Shown here: one piece after another, positions 34,795-48,114 of the stretch
How the letters are laid out: each line of letters begins with the position of its first letter
How positions within the stretch are numbered: position 1 is the stretch's first letter
Source of the DNA: Stratiolaelaps scimitus
Lineage: Eukaryota; Arthropoda; Arachnida; Mesostigmata; Laelapidae
Assembly (NCBI GenBank): GCA_019614645.1
Contig: JABWDB010000005.1
Location: 5,860,001 to 5,924,000 of the forward strand
DNA: 64,000 bases
Reading direction: 5' to 3'
The notes under the pieces: model-generated
Databases searched by the model: none
Told to the model about the DNA's origin: nothing
Seen by the model: the letters and a program-made list of their open reading frames with translations, nothing else
Translations under genes and position numbers: made by a program

Positions 34795-36954
34795 GCGCGA
34801 GCGCAAAACTCCGAAGCTGACTGATAGAAACAGGAAGATCGATCCGAATTAAGCTCTGGGAAGCTTCACATTTTCGTAGATGTCGTAAGCCTCTCCGAAA
34901 ATCGAACGCACCTAAGCAATGATTTCTACAGAGCAAGGCAACTAATTTCACTTTTATCTAAATAGTCCTAATGTATTCAACATATATTATACGTAGCAGA
35001 AGCAACTGTTGCACCGGTGCGCCTTCCAGCTGACTGGAGCAAACAGCACCATTTTGTGCACGTTCTATAGAATGCAACTCGTTCATGCTGCCGTTCGTGT
35101 GTGTTTGTACAAGCCAATTGCGAATTGGACGCAATGCTGTAAACATAACCGACAAAGGCAAAGAAAATGAGCTACCCGAGATAGTGAGTGCGGTTAGCCT
35201 CGCGGGGTACGCGTTCAGCATTGGCTGTATCGCGTTAGCTAATGACCTAATGGGTTCTAGTGGCGCGCGTTTGGGAGGAACTCTTCGGCGTTAGTGGCAC
35301 CCGAGGCGGCATGTGGCCTCTAGCGGAGCAAGCCTTAATGAGCTCTGGTACCTGTTCTGCGATACAAGACTACGCAGTGCTTCTGCAAAGCACGGCGATA
35401 TCATAGCGGACAGATTGGGCTTACTTTGTGGGGATTTTTTGTCCAGAGAGTAGCTTCCAGTCACCAACGAAGGTCTCCGATAAAAACTGTCGAACATTCG
35501 GATTTCAAGTCGAAAGAAGTTGTATGTAGACCCTTTGACTCGGAAGCTTTAATCAGACAGTTTCACGTTGACGGCCGAGCGTAACAGCGACGAACCTGTT
35601 CAAGTCGTTCGAGTGCATTTAACTATTATATGTCTGGCAAACAAATCCTATGGTTATAGTTTTCATTAAATTCCCATTCCCTCGACCCTTCGAATGGGGA
35701 CGCCCGTATTTTCTCATCTGTTTACAGCACTGCTCAATTGACTTACCTAATTACGACTGTCGAAGTGTCATCACTTAATGATAGGAATTGATCACCAATC
35801 GGTCGGCTGGCGTCGACCGCTAATGATCGAGGTCGCGTTCGCGCGGCGAGGGAAGTCCTCGACAAGGGACAGTGACAGCACTATTCAGTGATATTTCACT
35901 CTGATAGTGTCATTCATTCAGGTAATGAATTGTTATTGACACCGAGCGGCAACGCCGACGTAAGTGCCATAGGTGACATCGGAGCATTAGGTTTGCCGCG
36001 GACGCTGAGCAAATACTTTTCCACAAGAGATTCGTCATACCAGTTACTGACAAATTCGTGAACCAACCGTCATTATGGGGCCCCCTTGACATGCATAGCA
36101 GGACAGACTTACCGAGAACAGCAGCAGCAACAACATCAACCATTCATAGATAATGCATTTAGCATTAGAGGGTTGCCACCTGTACTGGTCTAGTGCCGTT
36201 CCACTCCCGATCGTTAGCGAAACGCGGCGAAGGTCGGAAATTAATAGAACAACGCTAACCCTCTGCTAGCTCCGGCGTCCAATGGAAGAATGGATTTCAC
36301 CGTTCACCGACCAAGCATAAATGCAACGTAATATCAACGTTAGTGCTATTAATTTGCCTAGCGTGTACGTTACGTATTCATAGCGTGGAAAGTGATCACA
36401 AAATGACTCTCGGATTCGCCGAAATTCACGTACTACGAAGACAACAATGTCGCTTACGTATTTCGTGGAAAATAAATCGAGCTTCCAACAAGCAGGAGGA
36501 ATGTGCATCGTCGAATCAGTCCCTTCAATGATAGCCCGACGAGCAGGTAAAGCACGCCTTTGATGTTGCTGCCGGCGCACTAATTAGTACTGATTACGTG
36601 GGATGTCACCGGTACAGGCGCAAGCCACATTATACAATACAGTCCGACTAGCTAACTCAATCCGTAATAGATATTCACGTGACAGGCATGCCGGCGTAAT
36701 CCTGCGAAACAGCAAACACCGACTGTTTTATCAATTCACGCCCGACACAGCTATACATAATAGTTGTGTCGTTCTGTGATACAGAGGCGTGATTAGCTGA
36801 CCGAGAAACTCTGCGCGCACGATTCGCGTCCACTCAATGTTGTTGACTAAATAAATATAGCAGCAAACGCTAGGTTGGTTATTCCGAGTATTACATGGAA
36901 ATGCGTCGAGAGCAGAGAATCATTCAATTCTTCCCATAAGAAGGCTTGAATTAT

Positions 36955-36983
36955 TATTTTTATTATTATTATTATTATTATTA
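36955..36983 (+). repeat. (TTA)n microsatellite
   Basis: About nine TTA/ATT units in an otherwise unremarkable non-coding stretch. Confidence 0.9.
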
Positions 36984-37584
36984 GGGATTGAAGTGCGTTC
37001 TCGATACGTGCTGCGCTAGCGTCGTTGGCAGTCGTCTGAGTAACTGGTCGGTTGAAGGGCCAATCCGACCCACGTACCGAGCGAGAATGCAAAGGAGATA
37101 AGCGCAGATGAAGGCATGACCATCTATCTAATATGTGTACGCGTATAACCGATTGGCTGATTCCACACATGGGCAAAAGAAAGAAACCAGGCGGACGAAG
37201 AGAAGACGTGCTCCTGCAGAAGCAGCAGCCTCGTCCGCCTGCAGCTCGTTCCTCCACTGGGGGTTGCAGTGGGGATCCCTACCACCACTTACCTTTAGTT
37301 TCGCCACCCATCCCGTTGCCTATTCGCGAGAGCTTCTGGCAACGTGCTGTTTGCCACGTTCATCTGGGACAGTGGCGTCCCGGTGGTGCGGGAAACGCTG
37401 GGACCCCTTGGCTGGTGTTCCATTTTGTGCGTAGGGGTGTATGTCTGTCTGCTAGCAGTACGAGCAAACTTGTGTCATATGTCTAATATCTCACGTTAGC
37501 AGGACACCGGCCATACACTGGTGACCAATATAGCTATGATCTTGTACAGAAGCGTTGTCGCAGCTCGTTGGAAACTTGTCGAGG

Positions 37585-37762
37585 CCTTCGGTGGCGTGGT
37601 GGGGATCGTCTCCCCCTTGCAATAGGAGGGGACATGTAGGTGCACACAAGGGTTCGATCTTCACTGTTGCATGTTTGCATTTCAAAAGGGGTTGTCCGTC
37701 TTATGGAGCAAGGCCGAAAGCAGTTCCGTGGACTGTTAAATGTTGGCTGTGAGTCGGGCCAA
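37585..37762 (+). mobile_element. tRNA-derived SINE-like repeat, family A copy 3 (best preserved)
   Basis: An A-box-like GGCGTGGTGGGGAT (about 37593-37606), an arm-like CCCCTTGCAATAGGAGGGG, and a B-box GGGTTCGATCTTC (from 37650) give a near-complete tRNA-like head. The tail is CAAAAGGGGTTGTCCGTCTT, GGCCGAAAGCAG, TCCGTGGACTGTTAAATGTT. It aligns with the minus copies at 30805-30970 and 26115-26195 and the plus copy at 34540-34710. Confidence 0.6.
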
Positions 37763-38880
37763 AATATTGGACTTTTTTTTTGCTTGTCGGAAGTACGAAT
37801 GAAAGATAACAATAGAGTATTAGCGGACCGGAAAACGTACAAATATCGAGGTTTCTAGATAGAGTTCGTCATCGGTCCGAGGCAATCGGTTCTTAAATAA
37901 TTACGGCTGTTAAATGCTTATTTCTTCACTTACCGTAGCAGCAAACTGCAACAGCTGCCCATTGGGGTTTTTCTTTTTCTCGAGGGTAATGCGAGTAGTA
38001 GCAGTAAATTAATTATTAGTAACATTAGCATTTAATTGCTGTATAATTTATGCCATAGATAGGGCGTGAGGATGCAGAGGCGAACCGAATCTTGTTGTTG
38101 GTATGATGCTGATGATAATCCTGATGACGATCTTACAGACATCTACCACAGATGGCACCAGCCTTGCCAGCCATACGCACCAATGTTCATGGCTTCTTTA
38201 GAAGGAGAAACCTCATTGCTAATTGTGTTGTCACTCTCCCCCATAGGGAATTTGGATTAGATATAATTGTATATAATACAATACATGCATAATTGGCCAC
38301 ATGTGCAGATAGCGTAATTCTGCCACTGTCCAAACCTGAAAATTGCCACCTGCGAACTGATACGCAACCGGCTGGATACACCTTGCTTGCTGGTGTCCCA
38401 CGATGCAGCAGCAGCTGCAGCGGTGCGGTAGCAGCCGGAACAGGAGGAGAAACGACTTCACTCGACGTCATCAGCAGGTTGGTTTGGCCCGCCTGCCGAA
38501 TGGTTGCCCCGAGCGCCATTCACCTGTTCCAGGCTCTGATTAGCTCTAGGAGATTGCCGCCTCGTGGTGGCTGTATGACCGTATCGCGCCGCACGTACAT
38601 AGCGCACGACCCCGAGGCGTGAACACCGACATCACGCCTAGATATCACATTTTCCCCTTTACCACTACTAGCTACCGGACGCTGGCTGTTCATGTGGACC
38701 CCCATGAGAGTATGCGTTCGACCAACGTAGGGAGCGACGCTGCACAGTCAGTGTGGAATATAACAATGACTGATTAACACCGCGGTCGTTCCGTGCATTC
38801 ACCCCGCTCCCGGCCCCAGCCATGAACAGTGCACGAGACGGGCTGCCGCCTGCTAAAAAAATATGTAGCACTGCTCGGGT

Positions 38881-40850
38881 CGGTGGGTGCCTCCTTGCAT
38901 ATAATTAGAATTTAACGCCAACGTCGCCTGACGGCGTGAGACGCAGACATTGTGGCTAGGTTTCAAAGGGATGGCTTAAAACATTGTGAAAAACAACAAC
39001 GGTACGGCTATACTTCGAGCTATGTTTTAACTCCAATAGAATGCTATGCTGATCTCCGTCGTTGTGGCTACCTGCCGATGAGGTTTCGTCAGTTTGTATT
39101 ATAGCATTCGGTGATTGTGTATAGGCAGCGTAGGTCAATGACTGAGGTTGGCGAATGGAAAAGCAGTGGCGGCACGTCGTATGAACCAAGCTATGAATTT
39201 GTACGATGGGTACCTTAGTACTAGGTAACTTCGGCTAGAACTCTCTCCCGAGGCCGTAGCCTACCAACAATTCACTGTCATACCCGTAATATGTATGTGA
39301 TATACATAGGACTCGGGAGGCTTCGACTCGGGCATCGATGTGAGCTTGCCTGTGCAAGATCTGGAGATTCTGCCCGACTCCCCTTTCGAACGACCCGGTA
39401 GCTTCGCTTGTTAGAAACACGGAGGACACGGTGGGCTGCAGGTGGCCTTCTCATCCACATGCTCTTGTTGTCGTTCCTGAGGTGTTCGATTTTGCGTGAG
39501 ACCCAATGAAGCAACTAACACACGAACAAACGTAGCGAAGAGTTCGATCTCATTCTATTCGACCTCACAGTCCCTGTTGGGCTGAGGCCATCACGTAGGA
39601 CTCATCCCGAGACCGCTGTAGAAGGCGGTAGAGCAAGGTGCACTAACACATCTCGTATTACGATTGGCTCCGAACGCCGATCTGGGGATGTGGTAGAGAT
39701 CAATATACGATGTAATGTGCTTACATGGCGCCATCGGGAGGCAGTAACTCACAAGACGTTCGGGTCAGAGGCCAATAGCACTGATGTTACCTGTTAGCGT
39801 GGCTATGGTCGCATTTAAGCTTGTCGCAAGGAAGCAATCCTTAGAATTTTGAAGAGAAAATGTTATCTCTCGTTTATCTCTTTCGTGTTACGGTGCTATT
39901 GGTGCTATAATTGAAACAAGGTGCCTTTCTACGGTTTTGAAGTTGATGGATAGGAACAGGCTGTAACCGAGCTGCCATACCGTACGTGATTCCCGTTTGC
40001 TGATTGCTGCTGGAGATCATTTATCGACACCATCTCTTGAGTCGAATGGACGCGATAGCAGTAAAGGTTATATAGCAGCACCTGCCTGCTCTCGCATGTG
40101 AGAATGCTTGCATAGCTCCGAGTGCCATCCCCGTGCGTGGCGCGCAACCCCATGCTGAATGCGCTAGTCGTCCTGGCGAAAATATGAAAGCTTCCCATAC
40201 TTATTGCTTCTGGGCATTAGTCTGTTAGCCCCACCGCAATAAGCGGTCTCTAAGCGGCCCACATAACCCGTCGGGTTTGAACGGTTCACCTTTCCCCGAC
40301 GGCAGCGGGAGACAACGTTCGCTGTGTGATCAGTGAGATGGTTTCGCGGCGGTTGTTTGAAAGGCAGTTATGCCAGCTGTAGTTGCTGAAGTATAACACA
40401 ATTGTGGCAGCACCAGGCAGTTGGACCAGGAGTGAACTATGCAAAAGCGGGAAAAATAGATCTTGATTTGGATGCGCCTACCAGATGCTCGTCGTCGGCA
40501 CCCGATGTGACTTCGCAGCATATCGGGAATCCGAAATCCCTGTTACTTGTTTACTCGATGCCTCTTTCTATTCTCTCACTCGCTTTCGCTCTCTCTCTCT
40601 CTCTCGCTTTCTCTATTTCTCATTCATTCTCTGGTGATTTACTTTTCTCTGCTGCCACTTGTCTTCTCATACATGCGTCCAATATAATACCACCACTATG
40701 CGATTCCATAGGTCCACAAATATGGTGCGTGCAGCAGAAGGGAACCAAAGTGGTGGCTGTGGTGTTGTTGTTGGTAGCGGCGATGCGATTGTGTTATGGC
40801 AGGGATGTCTCTTTGTATGTGTGTGGCTGTGTGTAAGCTCTAGAGCTTAG
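38881..40850. other. Non-coding stretch, nothing recognised
   Basis: Mixed composition with short open frames only. A pyrimidine-rich (CT)n tract lies at about 40588-40615. Confidence 0.4.
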
Positions 40851-43800
40851 GCGGTCCACACCCGCATCGTCTTTTCCACTGCCACTGGTCCTGGAGCAAC
40901 AGTAGTAGCAGAAGTGATACTAGCTCTTCTTCGTTTGGCTGGTTGCGAGTTGACTGACTGGTTGACGGGGCTCTGAGCCCCATTGGACACCGCCGGCAAG
41001 GACCTCACATTGGGTCCGTCGAACGTTCTCCGTTCGTCCAGCCGTCCGTCGCTATCGGCTTGCTCCGGCACCCCATGTCTTCTTCCCTCGTTCTCACTCG
41101 CCGCCTAACCAGCTCAGCGAGGCTGAGCTTCGTGGGTCTGCGCAGCTACTGACTCTATCCTTAGCGTCCTCTTCGACTGCGTTGGCTGGTTGTGCTGATG
41201 CTGCCGCCGCTACTGATGCCACCACCCCTTGCGCTCATCGGCCTTGCGTGTCGTCCCGTACTCAGACTTTGCCTGGGCCTCGTCCCCGATTCCCCATCCA
41301 GCCTAGGTCTGCCTTCCTCCCTGCCGGCCGGGTTGTCGGGTCTCGCGCTGCTACTCCATAGAGCATAGCGTCTTTGCTCTGCTGGCTGGCTGGCTGGCCA
41401 GTCCCATTCGTCAGCCGGGCTTCTTGCTCCTTCGGCTCCTTCTTGTTCCTTATCGCTTTCGGGGCACCGGGCAGAAGAGTCCACTTTGAGACATTTTTGT
41501 CGTCAGACGGGTGGCAGCAGCAGCGGCGGCGGCGGCAGGACCACCAGCGGCGTCTTCCTATTTCTCGCGTTCGGACTTCCTCCGAGTTTCTCTCTCTCTC
41601 TCTCTCTGTCTGAACGAACGCACGCCCCTCCCCAAACGTGTGTCCCATCTCACTCCCTGCATGGCCAACATCTCGCTGTCCGTTACACTGCCCTACGCCA
41701 CCAGCCGCTGCAACAGCAGAAGCGATGCGGCGGTAGCGGCGGCGGCAGCGCCAGCAGAATAGAGGACGTGAGTTTCCTGGCGGTGGCAACATCGGAACGC
41801 TATCGAATGACCATGATTCTGGTGGTGACTTCCGAAACGCCTCCACGCCACTCCCGTACGTAGGGCGAATGCTCAGAAGGCCGCCCAAAGGCCACCACGC
41901 TGCAGCGAGCGATGCTGGCGTAACGTCCTAGCTGTAGAAAGTGTTCTTGATCACCACTGTGCCATATGCTAAAGGAAAATATTAAAGGACGCCTGAAAAT
42001 GATTTAGGTGCGATCACTATCCGATTGTTAGTTAGATATATGATAATAATAATAATAATACTTGCAAGAATAATGAACCATGAGTATCTAAGCTATATCA
42101 AATGGGGAAAGCGTTTCTTCAAGTACAGAACTTTGTTCCTCCTTAGACGAGTCGAAGATTTTTCTTTGACACTCACTTCATCCATTTCGAGTTCGTACCG
42201 ATCTAGTCTGCGGAGGAGTTCGGTACAGTGCGAGGAACACTTCCGACGCGTACAGTTCGCGCCTCAGTTTGTTTTTTTCTCTCTCTCTCCCTCCCTCTCG
42301 AATGGTGAATTTGCTATTTGCGGTCTTGTGTCGATGACCTATAAGTACTTGTACAACGCTAGCCCTCTTTCACCGAGCAGGCTAGTGGCCTCATCTCTTC
42401 CTGCTGTCTCTATCTCAGTCATGTCTTCTAGAAGTTGTCCACTCCACTTAACCACCCCCTAATCCAAAAGTTGTTCGCTTCTCTGCTCTCGAACGAGAAC
42501 GACACACTCATGCGCACACAGTCGTGGAAATCGTCTCGTTTTTTCCACCATCACTGTCCGTGTTGGCTCGTACGAACCGGGGTAAAGAACATTAGCTAGA
42601 TCACGCGACTTGCATGATTCGTCCGAATTCGGCGGAAGGCGGAAATCGGTCTGGAGGGTCTACGGACGGGAAAACCTCCCACCCAAGCTACCTCTTGCCT
42701 CGGAGACGCGGCGAGGCGGAGATAGAGTCGGCGGGGAAACGAGGGGCGGGGGGAGGGGGGCACACGAAAACGGGGGTTGGCACTATGAGTCCGAGGGGAG
42801 CGACCATGAGCACAGGGTTGGGCGGATCAGGGAACATTTAGAGGAAAACTGCGATGAGAACGTCGACGGCGGCAACAACACGTCGGCTCACGCTGACGGT
42901 GGCCGCGTTGCGACACCGCCAGCGTCACCAACCAATGTCGAGGACGCCGGCGTGCGACGAAGACGAGGAAAAAAATGATGAAGAATCGATTGAAGAGCGT
43001 GAGGGCTGCTCCTTTGCGTTCCTTCTCATTTCGTCTCTTCGGCTTGTTCTCCTTCTCGTCTCCTTCTGGGGATGTCAGCGTACGCCTCATGCTACGCTCC
43101 CCAACTCACCGAACCCGAGCGTCGTCCATCGGTTTCTCGCGGATTCCTCACCCGGTCGTTGTAGCGGTTCCTGGTAGTGGTACAGGCTTCCGCTGTCAGC
43201 CGGTAGCAACCGACTGAGCGGCGGCGGGCAGTACACTGCGGCTGCTGGTGGAAACGTCGGGAAAGTCGCCGTTCAGCAACAAAAAAAAGTGGAAGGCGTG
43301 GATAGGGTGGCTCGTGAAACGAAAAAGGGGAAATCCTGCTAATGGATCCTGAGAGGAGGACACACCCGTTCACTAGATCCCTCCTCCTCTAAGATATCAT
43401 TCCTCAAGCAGTGCCAGCATTGCGGAGAAGGCAATGGGACGAGGGTGCAGTAGCTGCGGCGGCCAAAACGGAGCCGGGGATGCGAATAGGGTGGGAACAG
43501 TTTGCAGGGACGGGCCGTCAATGGGACAACCGCAGAGCAAGTGGGAGACGCCACGGGTGTTCCACATACAGCGTCTGAGAGCGAGACCTAGCGAGATAAT
43601 AGGAGAGTTAGCGGAGGAGCGAGAGCGAGAGAGAGAGAGAGCAGGAAACGGCGGTTAGAAGGCAGGGAACTCGGTGATAGAGATAACGCTGGCAAAGAAC
43701 TGGTGCGCGGAAGACAAGAAGACACTAGCCGTACGAATGTATTTGTTTCGTGAACTGTGGACTGCACGGCGACGGGCGGCAGGGACTGCTCTTGAGACTT

Positions 43801-43900
43801 GCCGTTAGCAATGTCCTCCCTTTGTGCTGCCTAATCGCGCCGCACCGCGTTCCACAGCTACCCCCGTGTTCCCGTGACAGCCAATGGCTGCAACACTTCT
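40850..43900. other. GC-rich, triplet-rich island, probable leader/promoter DNA
   Basis: It contains CAG/CGG tracts near 41510-41540 and again near 41725-41755, and (CT)n near 41587-41608. A plus-strand donor GAGGAC|GTGAGT lies at about 41770. Open frames of 80-208 codons overlap in most phases and are rich in Arg, Ser, Ala and Gly, as composition alone predicts. No conserved domain is seen. It may be a non-coding first exon. Confidence 0.3.
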
Positions 43901-44899
43901 CCAATGAACTACCACCACTACTAGTACTTCTGTACGCCACTTCATTGGGACTGATCGAAGTGAAATGGCGAACACGAGGACGAAAATCTCGGGTGTTGCT
44001 TGAGAGGGCAATCTGACCGGGACGGGATGTTAGTAAAAGGCTGCGTTTTTACAGGGCAGGAGTGGTCGCCCACTCGGCGCACCATTTAAGAGAGTTTCAC
44101 ACACACATGTGTATTCACATGAAGCACACGTGAAAATGATTTGTTAACGGTTTTAAGGTTCGTACAATCACTTCGTATAATCCGGTTCGATGATGACACG
44201 CATGACGCAGCGTATTGTGTCGTATATTGTCGTACTTGTGATCCCCAATCGATGCCACCCTATTTACAGCCGGTAACGTCTTCCAGTCTAATGAGGACGA
44301 CGACTAGAACAACAACGCGTTGTTTATCGATGATATGCGTACTTAAAAACCATTACAGTTCTGCGTAGAAGAGGAATAGGGGAGGAACATTCATCGTTTA
44401 TCTTTCGCTAGGCATGTTTAATTGCCTTCAAGGTATGCGGTTGACAGCCTGAGCATATGGGCACATGGTATGTGTGCATGTAACACTCACTGACCGCGAG
44501 TGTTCCGCAGATGTTGCGTACCCTAGCTGAATAAACACGCCTGAGGAGTTCAGGCATATTTTCCCTCGGAGAGACGAGATGGGAGACACGCAGGCTCACG
44601 GATCGGCCAGCCGGCCTGGCATACTGTGTCGCGTGCAATCGGTAGTCGTTACACTGGTGTGCGTCTTCTCCATGCCCGCGTATCCATGGTCATCGAGGCA
44701 GGCGTGTGTCGTATTGAAGTCGGAATGAGTGTCCGTCCCAAAGGAATTGGTTGAATATTTGGAAAGATATGAATGCATCAGATGAGCATATTAGCATATC
44801 GTAATATCTGCACGTAATTCTAATCCCCCATTGGACTGGAGTCGCAATGGGATCTACCCGCTCCAAAGTACACGAGTTAGACCTTCGCACGCTCTCCCG

Positions 44900-45800
44900 T
44901 GTGCGAATGACGAGAACGACAGGGAGGACTGCGACATTCAAGAACTCAGCCACATTCTGCATCGATTGGCAGAACGGCCGTGACGTCTGGGCCGCGGCAG
45001 TAGATGGGGGATGGAGATGAAACATTCGGAAACGAAGAAATTCCAGTCCGGTCCAGCTCAGTTTTGCGCGTTCATTCTCTACGCGACACGTTCGTTCGTT
45101 GGCTCGCCTGCATTCGGTTGCTTGCTTCGTCTCTCGCTTTCTGCCGTCGACGCGGTGACGGCGAAGGCGGGCTAAGCCACAAGTGGCTACCCACCCCACG
45201 AAGCGACTGGCGCTTCGCTCTCCTTTGGCCCTCTGGCCCTCGTTCTCTGTCTTTGATTCACTCCTGTCCGCGAAGCTGGCTGTCTCTCGCTGGTTGCGCC
45301 CGAAGGGTTTCTTCGACGCTCGTCCTATTGGCAGGGCGGTACGCGGGCATGACGCCGGTCTAGTAGGGAAACGGACGAGGCGAGAATCCTTTCAGGGCCA
45401 GCGAGGTGACGGGCGCCAGCCGAGCGCTGGCAACTAGTGGCAATAGTTCTGAGAGGGAGGCCGAGGCAACGCTTCGTCAAAGTGCCATCTCCAGGATTGG
45501 TTCGGGCCGGCTGCCCTACTCGGGGAAAGCAGACACTGACTTCTTCGCGGGCCAGAAGAAGAGGAGGCTGTGGGGCGCAGGCTGTTTGATCGGCAGGCGA
45601 CAAAGGCTCTTCTGTGAGCCTCGGTGTCGGTCGCTCGCACAGCCAACTGCGCGAAGCTGTTTCCGTCGCTGCGTTTGAGGCAGCGCCGACTCCTGTTGCT
45701 GACTTGTGTAGCGTCGTGTGCTTCTAACCCAACAGATTTCTGCCCCTAGCAGCATTCGTCCGAGGTTGCTACTTTAGGCCTTAGCGAGCCGGCCCCTCGA
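44900..45800. other. GC-rich island, no gene assigned
   Basis: CpG-rich with overlapping open frames on both strands and no recognisable product. It is similar in character to the islands at 27.5, 31-33 and 41-43.9 kb. Confidence 0.25.
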
Positions 45801-46094
45801 CTTTTTGAGAGCTGAAGCTATTTCCCATGGAAATGTCGGATGGGAAGGAGTCCGTTTATTTTTGTTTTTCTTTGGGAGGCGAGGGTTTCGTTTGTCTTCG
45901 CGGAACGGATGTCCGTTTTTCTCCCACTGTCGATCAAATCGGATGGACTGTATATCCGCGATTGATATAGAGGTGACGACACAGATGGGGTCAATTAAAA
46001 ATCAACCTGATTGTCGATTGGTAAAGGAGCTTTTTCATACAGTTGCCGCCATCGGTTGTGACGAGTAGCAGTGATTTTTTTAGCAACTGTTATT

Positions 46095-46255
46095 CCCGTG
46101 ATGGCTAAGTTGGCGAGAACGTCGCAAAACCTAGCGAAACCTAGCGAAACAGCTTGGAGAAATACACCGGTGAAAGGATATGTCCCAGGTTCAAATCCTG
46201 CCATGACCTCAGAAAAATGCGAATTTTTCATTCCGGCGGTTCTCGTAGTAATGCC
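46095..46255 (+). mobile_element. tRNA-derived SINE-like repeat, family C copy with intact A and B boxes
   Basis: GTGATGGCTAAGTTGGCGAG (from about 46099) is a good A-box context, and CAGGTTCAAATCCTG (46187-46200) is a good B-box inside a pairable T-arm. Between them is a short direct repeat of AAACCTAGCG. A tail GAATTTTTCATTCCGGCGGT (from 46221) follows and is shared with 18031-18062. The A-to-B distance is slightly longer than in a true tRNA, and no anticodon arm is convincing. Confidence 0.5.
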
Positions 46256-47633
46256 ATAATGCCAGATAGATATCTAGAAATGTCTGAGGGGAGACGGGCT
46301 GGGGGCCGGCCGTATACGAGAGTCCATGTCTTCACCAGCTGGACCTGGTGTTTCCGCATAATATTTCTGCTGTAATTAAGCCCAGTCAGTGACTCAGCCA
46401 GCTAATGAGTACTACATGTGAATTTCATGAAGAAGCCGCGCATTCTTCTCGAGTCACTCCATTATCCGTAACAATTTACCACTGACCACTATTGCTAGCA
46501 ATGGTTTTAGCGCTGTCCAAACAAATTCCGCAAGCACACGCCGATGTAACAGATGCGCACTGCCGCACAATGAACGAAATGGGAAAACGCACCGAACTCA
46601 TTATTATTAAGGCTATATAGACACTGATGATTTATCCCTGTGTTCTATCATCCCAAAAATAGTTTTGCCAAATTTACACTGTGTCCATATAAGGTCAAGG
46701 TGCTGCCCATAAACGCGCGCTTACATGCACGTTGTAATCTTGCTTACATGCAAACTGACCACAGCCCACTGTCCTCCCATGAAATGAGAAAGCAATGAGA
46801 GCTCCATAACAGTGCGTCAGCACACCTGAACATTGTTGTTGGTTTAGGGAAACCGCGGGAATCCCAAGATTAAGATGGGACTTAAACTTGGTGAGTAGCT
46901 TCTTCACTACTTCGACACTGATGTCGCTATGCGACGACGTGTGGGAAATGATGATGCTGGACGGCTACGCTCAAGGCGCGTTTGTCAATACGTGGCCCTG
47001 CAGTGCTCACTCAATGCCGTGCCTCTCGTTGGTGGCGGCGATGACGAACATGACGGTCGCAGACAACGCCGTCGGCGGTACCGATAATAAATCAATACGA
47101 ATGTCTGGATAATTCCGACTGGAATGCCTTTCTTTCACGATGCCCCGCACCAAACACCTATATATATATATGAGACCATGATTATTCTACATACGAGATG
47201 CACGCATCAGCATGAGGAACATTCGCTCGTTATTTCCCTTGCACGTGATCTATCTCTTCAACGTTTGATCCTGACGTGGCGTTTCATTGTGGTAGCCTTC
47301 GTACGTGCAATGTCTGTCGAATGTTCGTCGCGTACTATGCTTGCATGTTGCTTGTCTATATTTGCAATAGCCTGATACCGGGCTATTTTTAGTGTTATGT
47401 TAGGAATAGACTCATTAGCTTAACATCGAATCAAACATATGAAACTGTAGTTCACCACCTTGAAAGTAATATGGGGAATTCTCTAGCACTCGTACGATTG
47501 AGACGATTACACAGCTCCGTCGTAACGTGAATCAATAAACGGGGGCCTTGATTATAGCTTCGTTTACCGTGAGAGTTTTCCGAACGTGTAGACAATAAAT
47601 AGCCTGCTGTAAATAGGACAGCAACCATGCTCC

Positions 47634-47984
47634 TTGTGGTATCGACTCTACACGTTCATAAGTCGCATAGACTCATTACCACCAAAGTTACGATCAGAGC
47701 AGACGGTGTTTGCTCGGAATCCGACGCTACGACCACCAAATCTGGAGGCGTCGGTATTCGATTGCTCTGCGCTCGGCCACAAGGATATTCCGTCGGCTGC
47801 TTCTCACATTTCGGGGACACCGTACAACAGCGTGTCAGAGCTCTTGGAGGACCCCGCACGGCTTGTTCGGGCAGTCTATCTTCTTAGCCATTTAGCAGAC
47901 CCTCTACAGCTTACGCTGTCCAGCCACAAGAGTTCAACAGATGTTCGAGTTGGTTGTCATAGCGACCCCGACCCAAAATACTAA
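47634..47984 (+). CDS. Unidentified ORF, possible exon
   Basis: The frame is open for 116 codons, with a fairly protein-like central part (for example VSELLEDPARLVRAVYLLSH). It has no good ATG, since the frame opens at TTG. An acceptor-like CGATCAG near 47699 could begin an exon, but no strong donor precedes the stop. I recognise no family. It may be coding, a gene relic or chance. Confidence 0.18.
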   Translation: MWYRLYTFISRIDSLPPKLRSEQTVFARNPTLRPPNLEASVFDCSALGHKDIPSAASHISGTPYNSVSELLEDPARLVRAVYLLSHLADPLQLTLSSHKSSTDVRVGCHSDPDPKY

Positions 47985-48114
47985 ACTTGCCACAACGATC
48001 CCCGTGAGGCAGAATCGTGCAGTTTCTAGTAACTCAGTCTCTAGACGTGATAGACACGATGTTAGTTACGGGGATCGCGCCTCTTTGGGTGAGGGTGGAT
48101 GATGGTGAGTCCAG

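Noticed and set aside
41262..41888. 208-codon minus-strand ORF
   Set aside because: Its Arg/Gly/Ala/Pro-rich translation follows the local CAG/CGG tracts, and the opposite strand is equally open. No domain is present.
44690..45199. 169-codon minus-strand ORF
   Set aside because: Translation has no domain, and part overlaps a GC-rich island where all frames are open.
46095..46210. Functional tRNA gene
   Set aside because: A and B boxes are good, but there is no convincing anticodon arm or acceptor stem, and the tail repeats elsewhere; a SINE-like element fits better.
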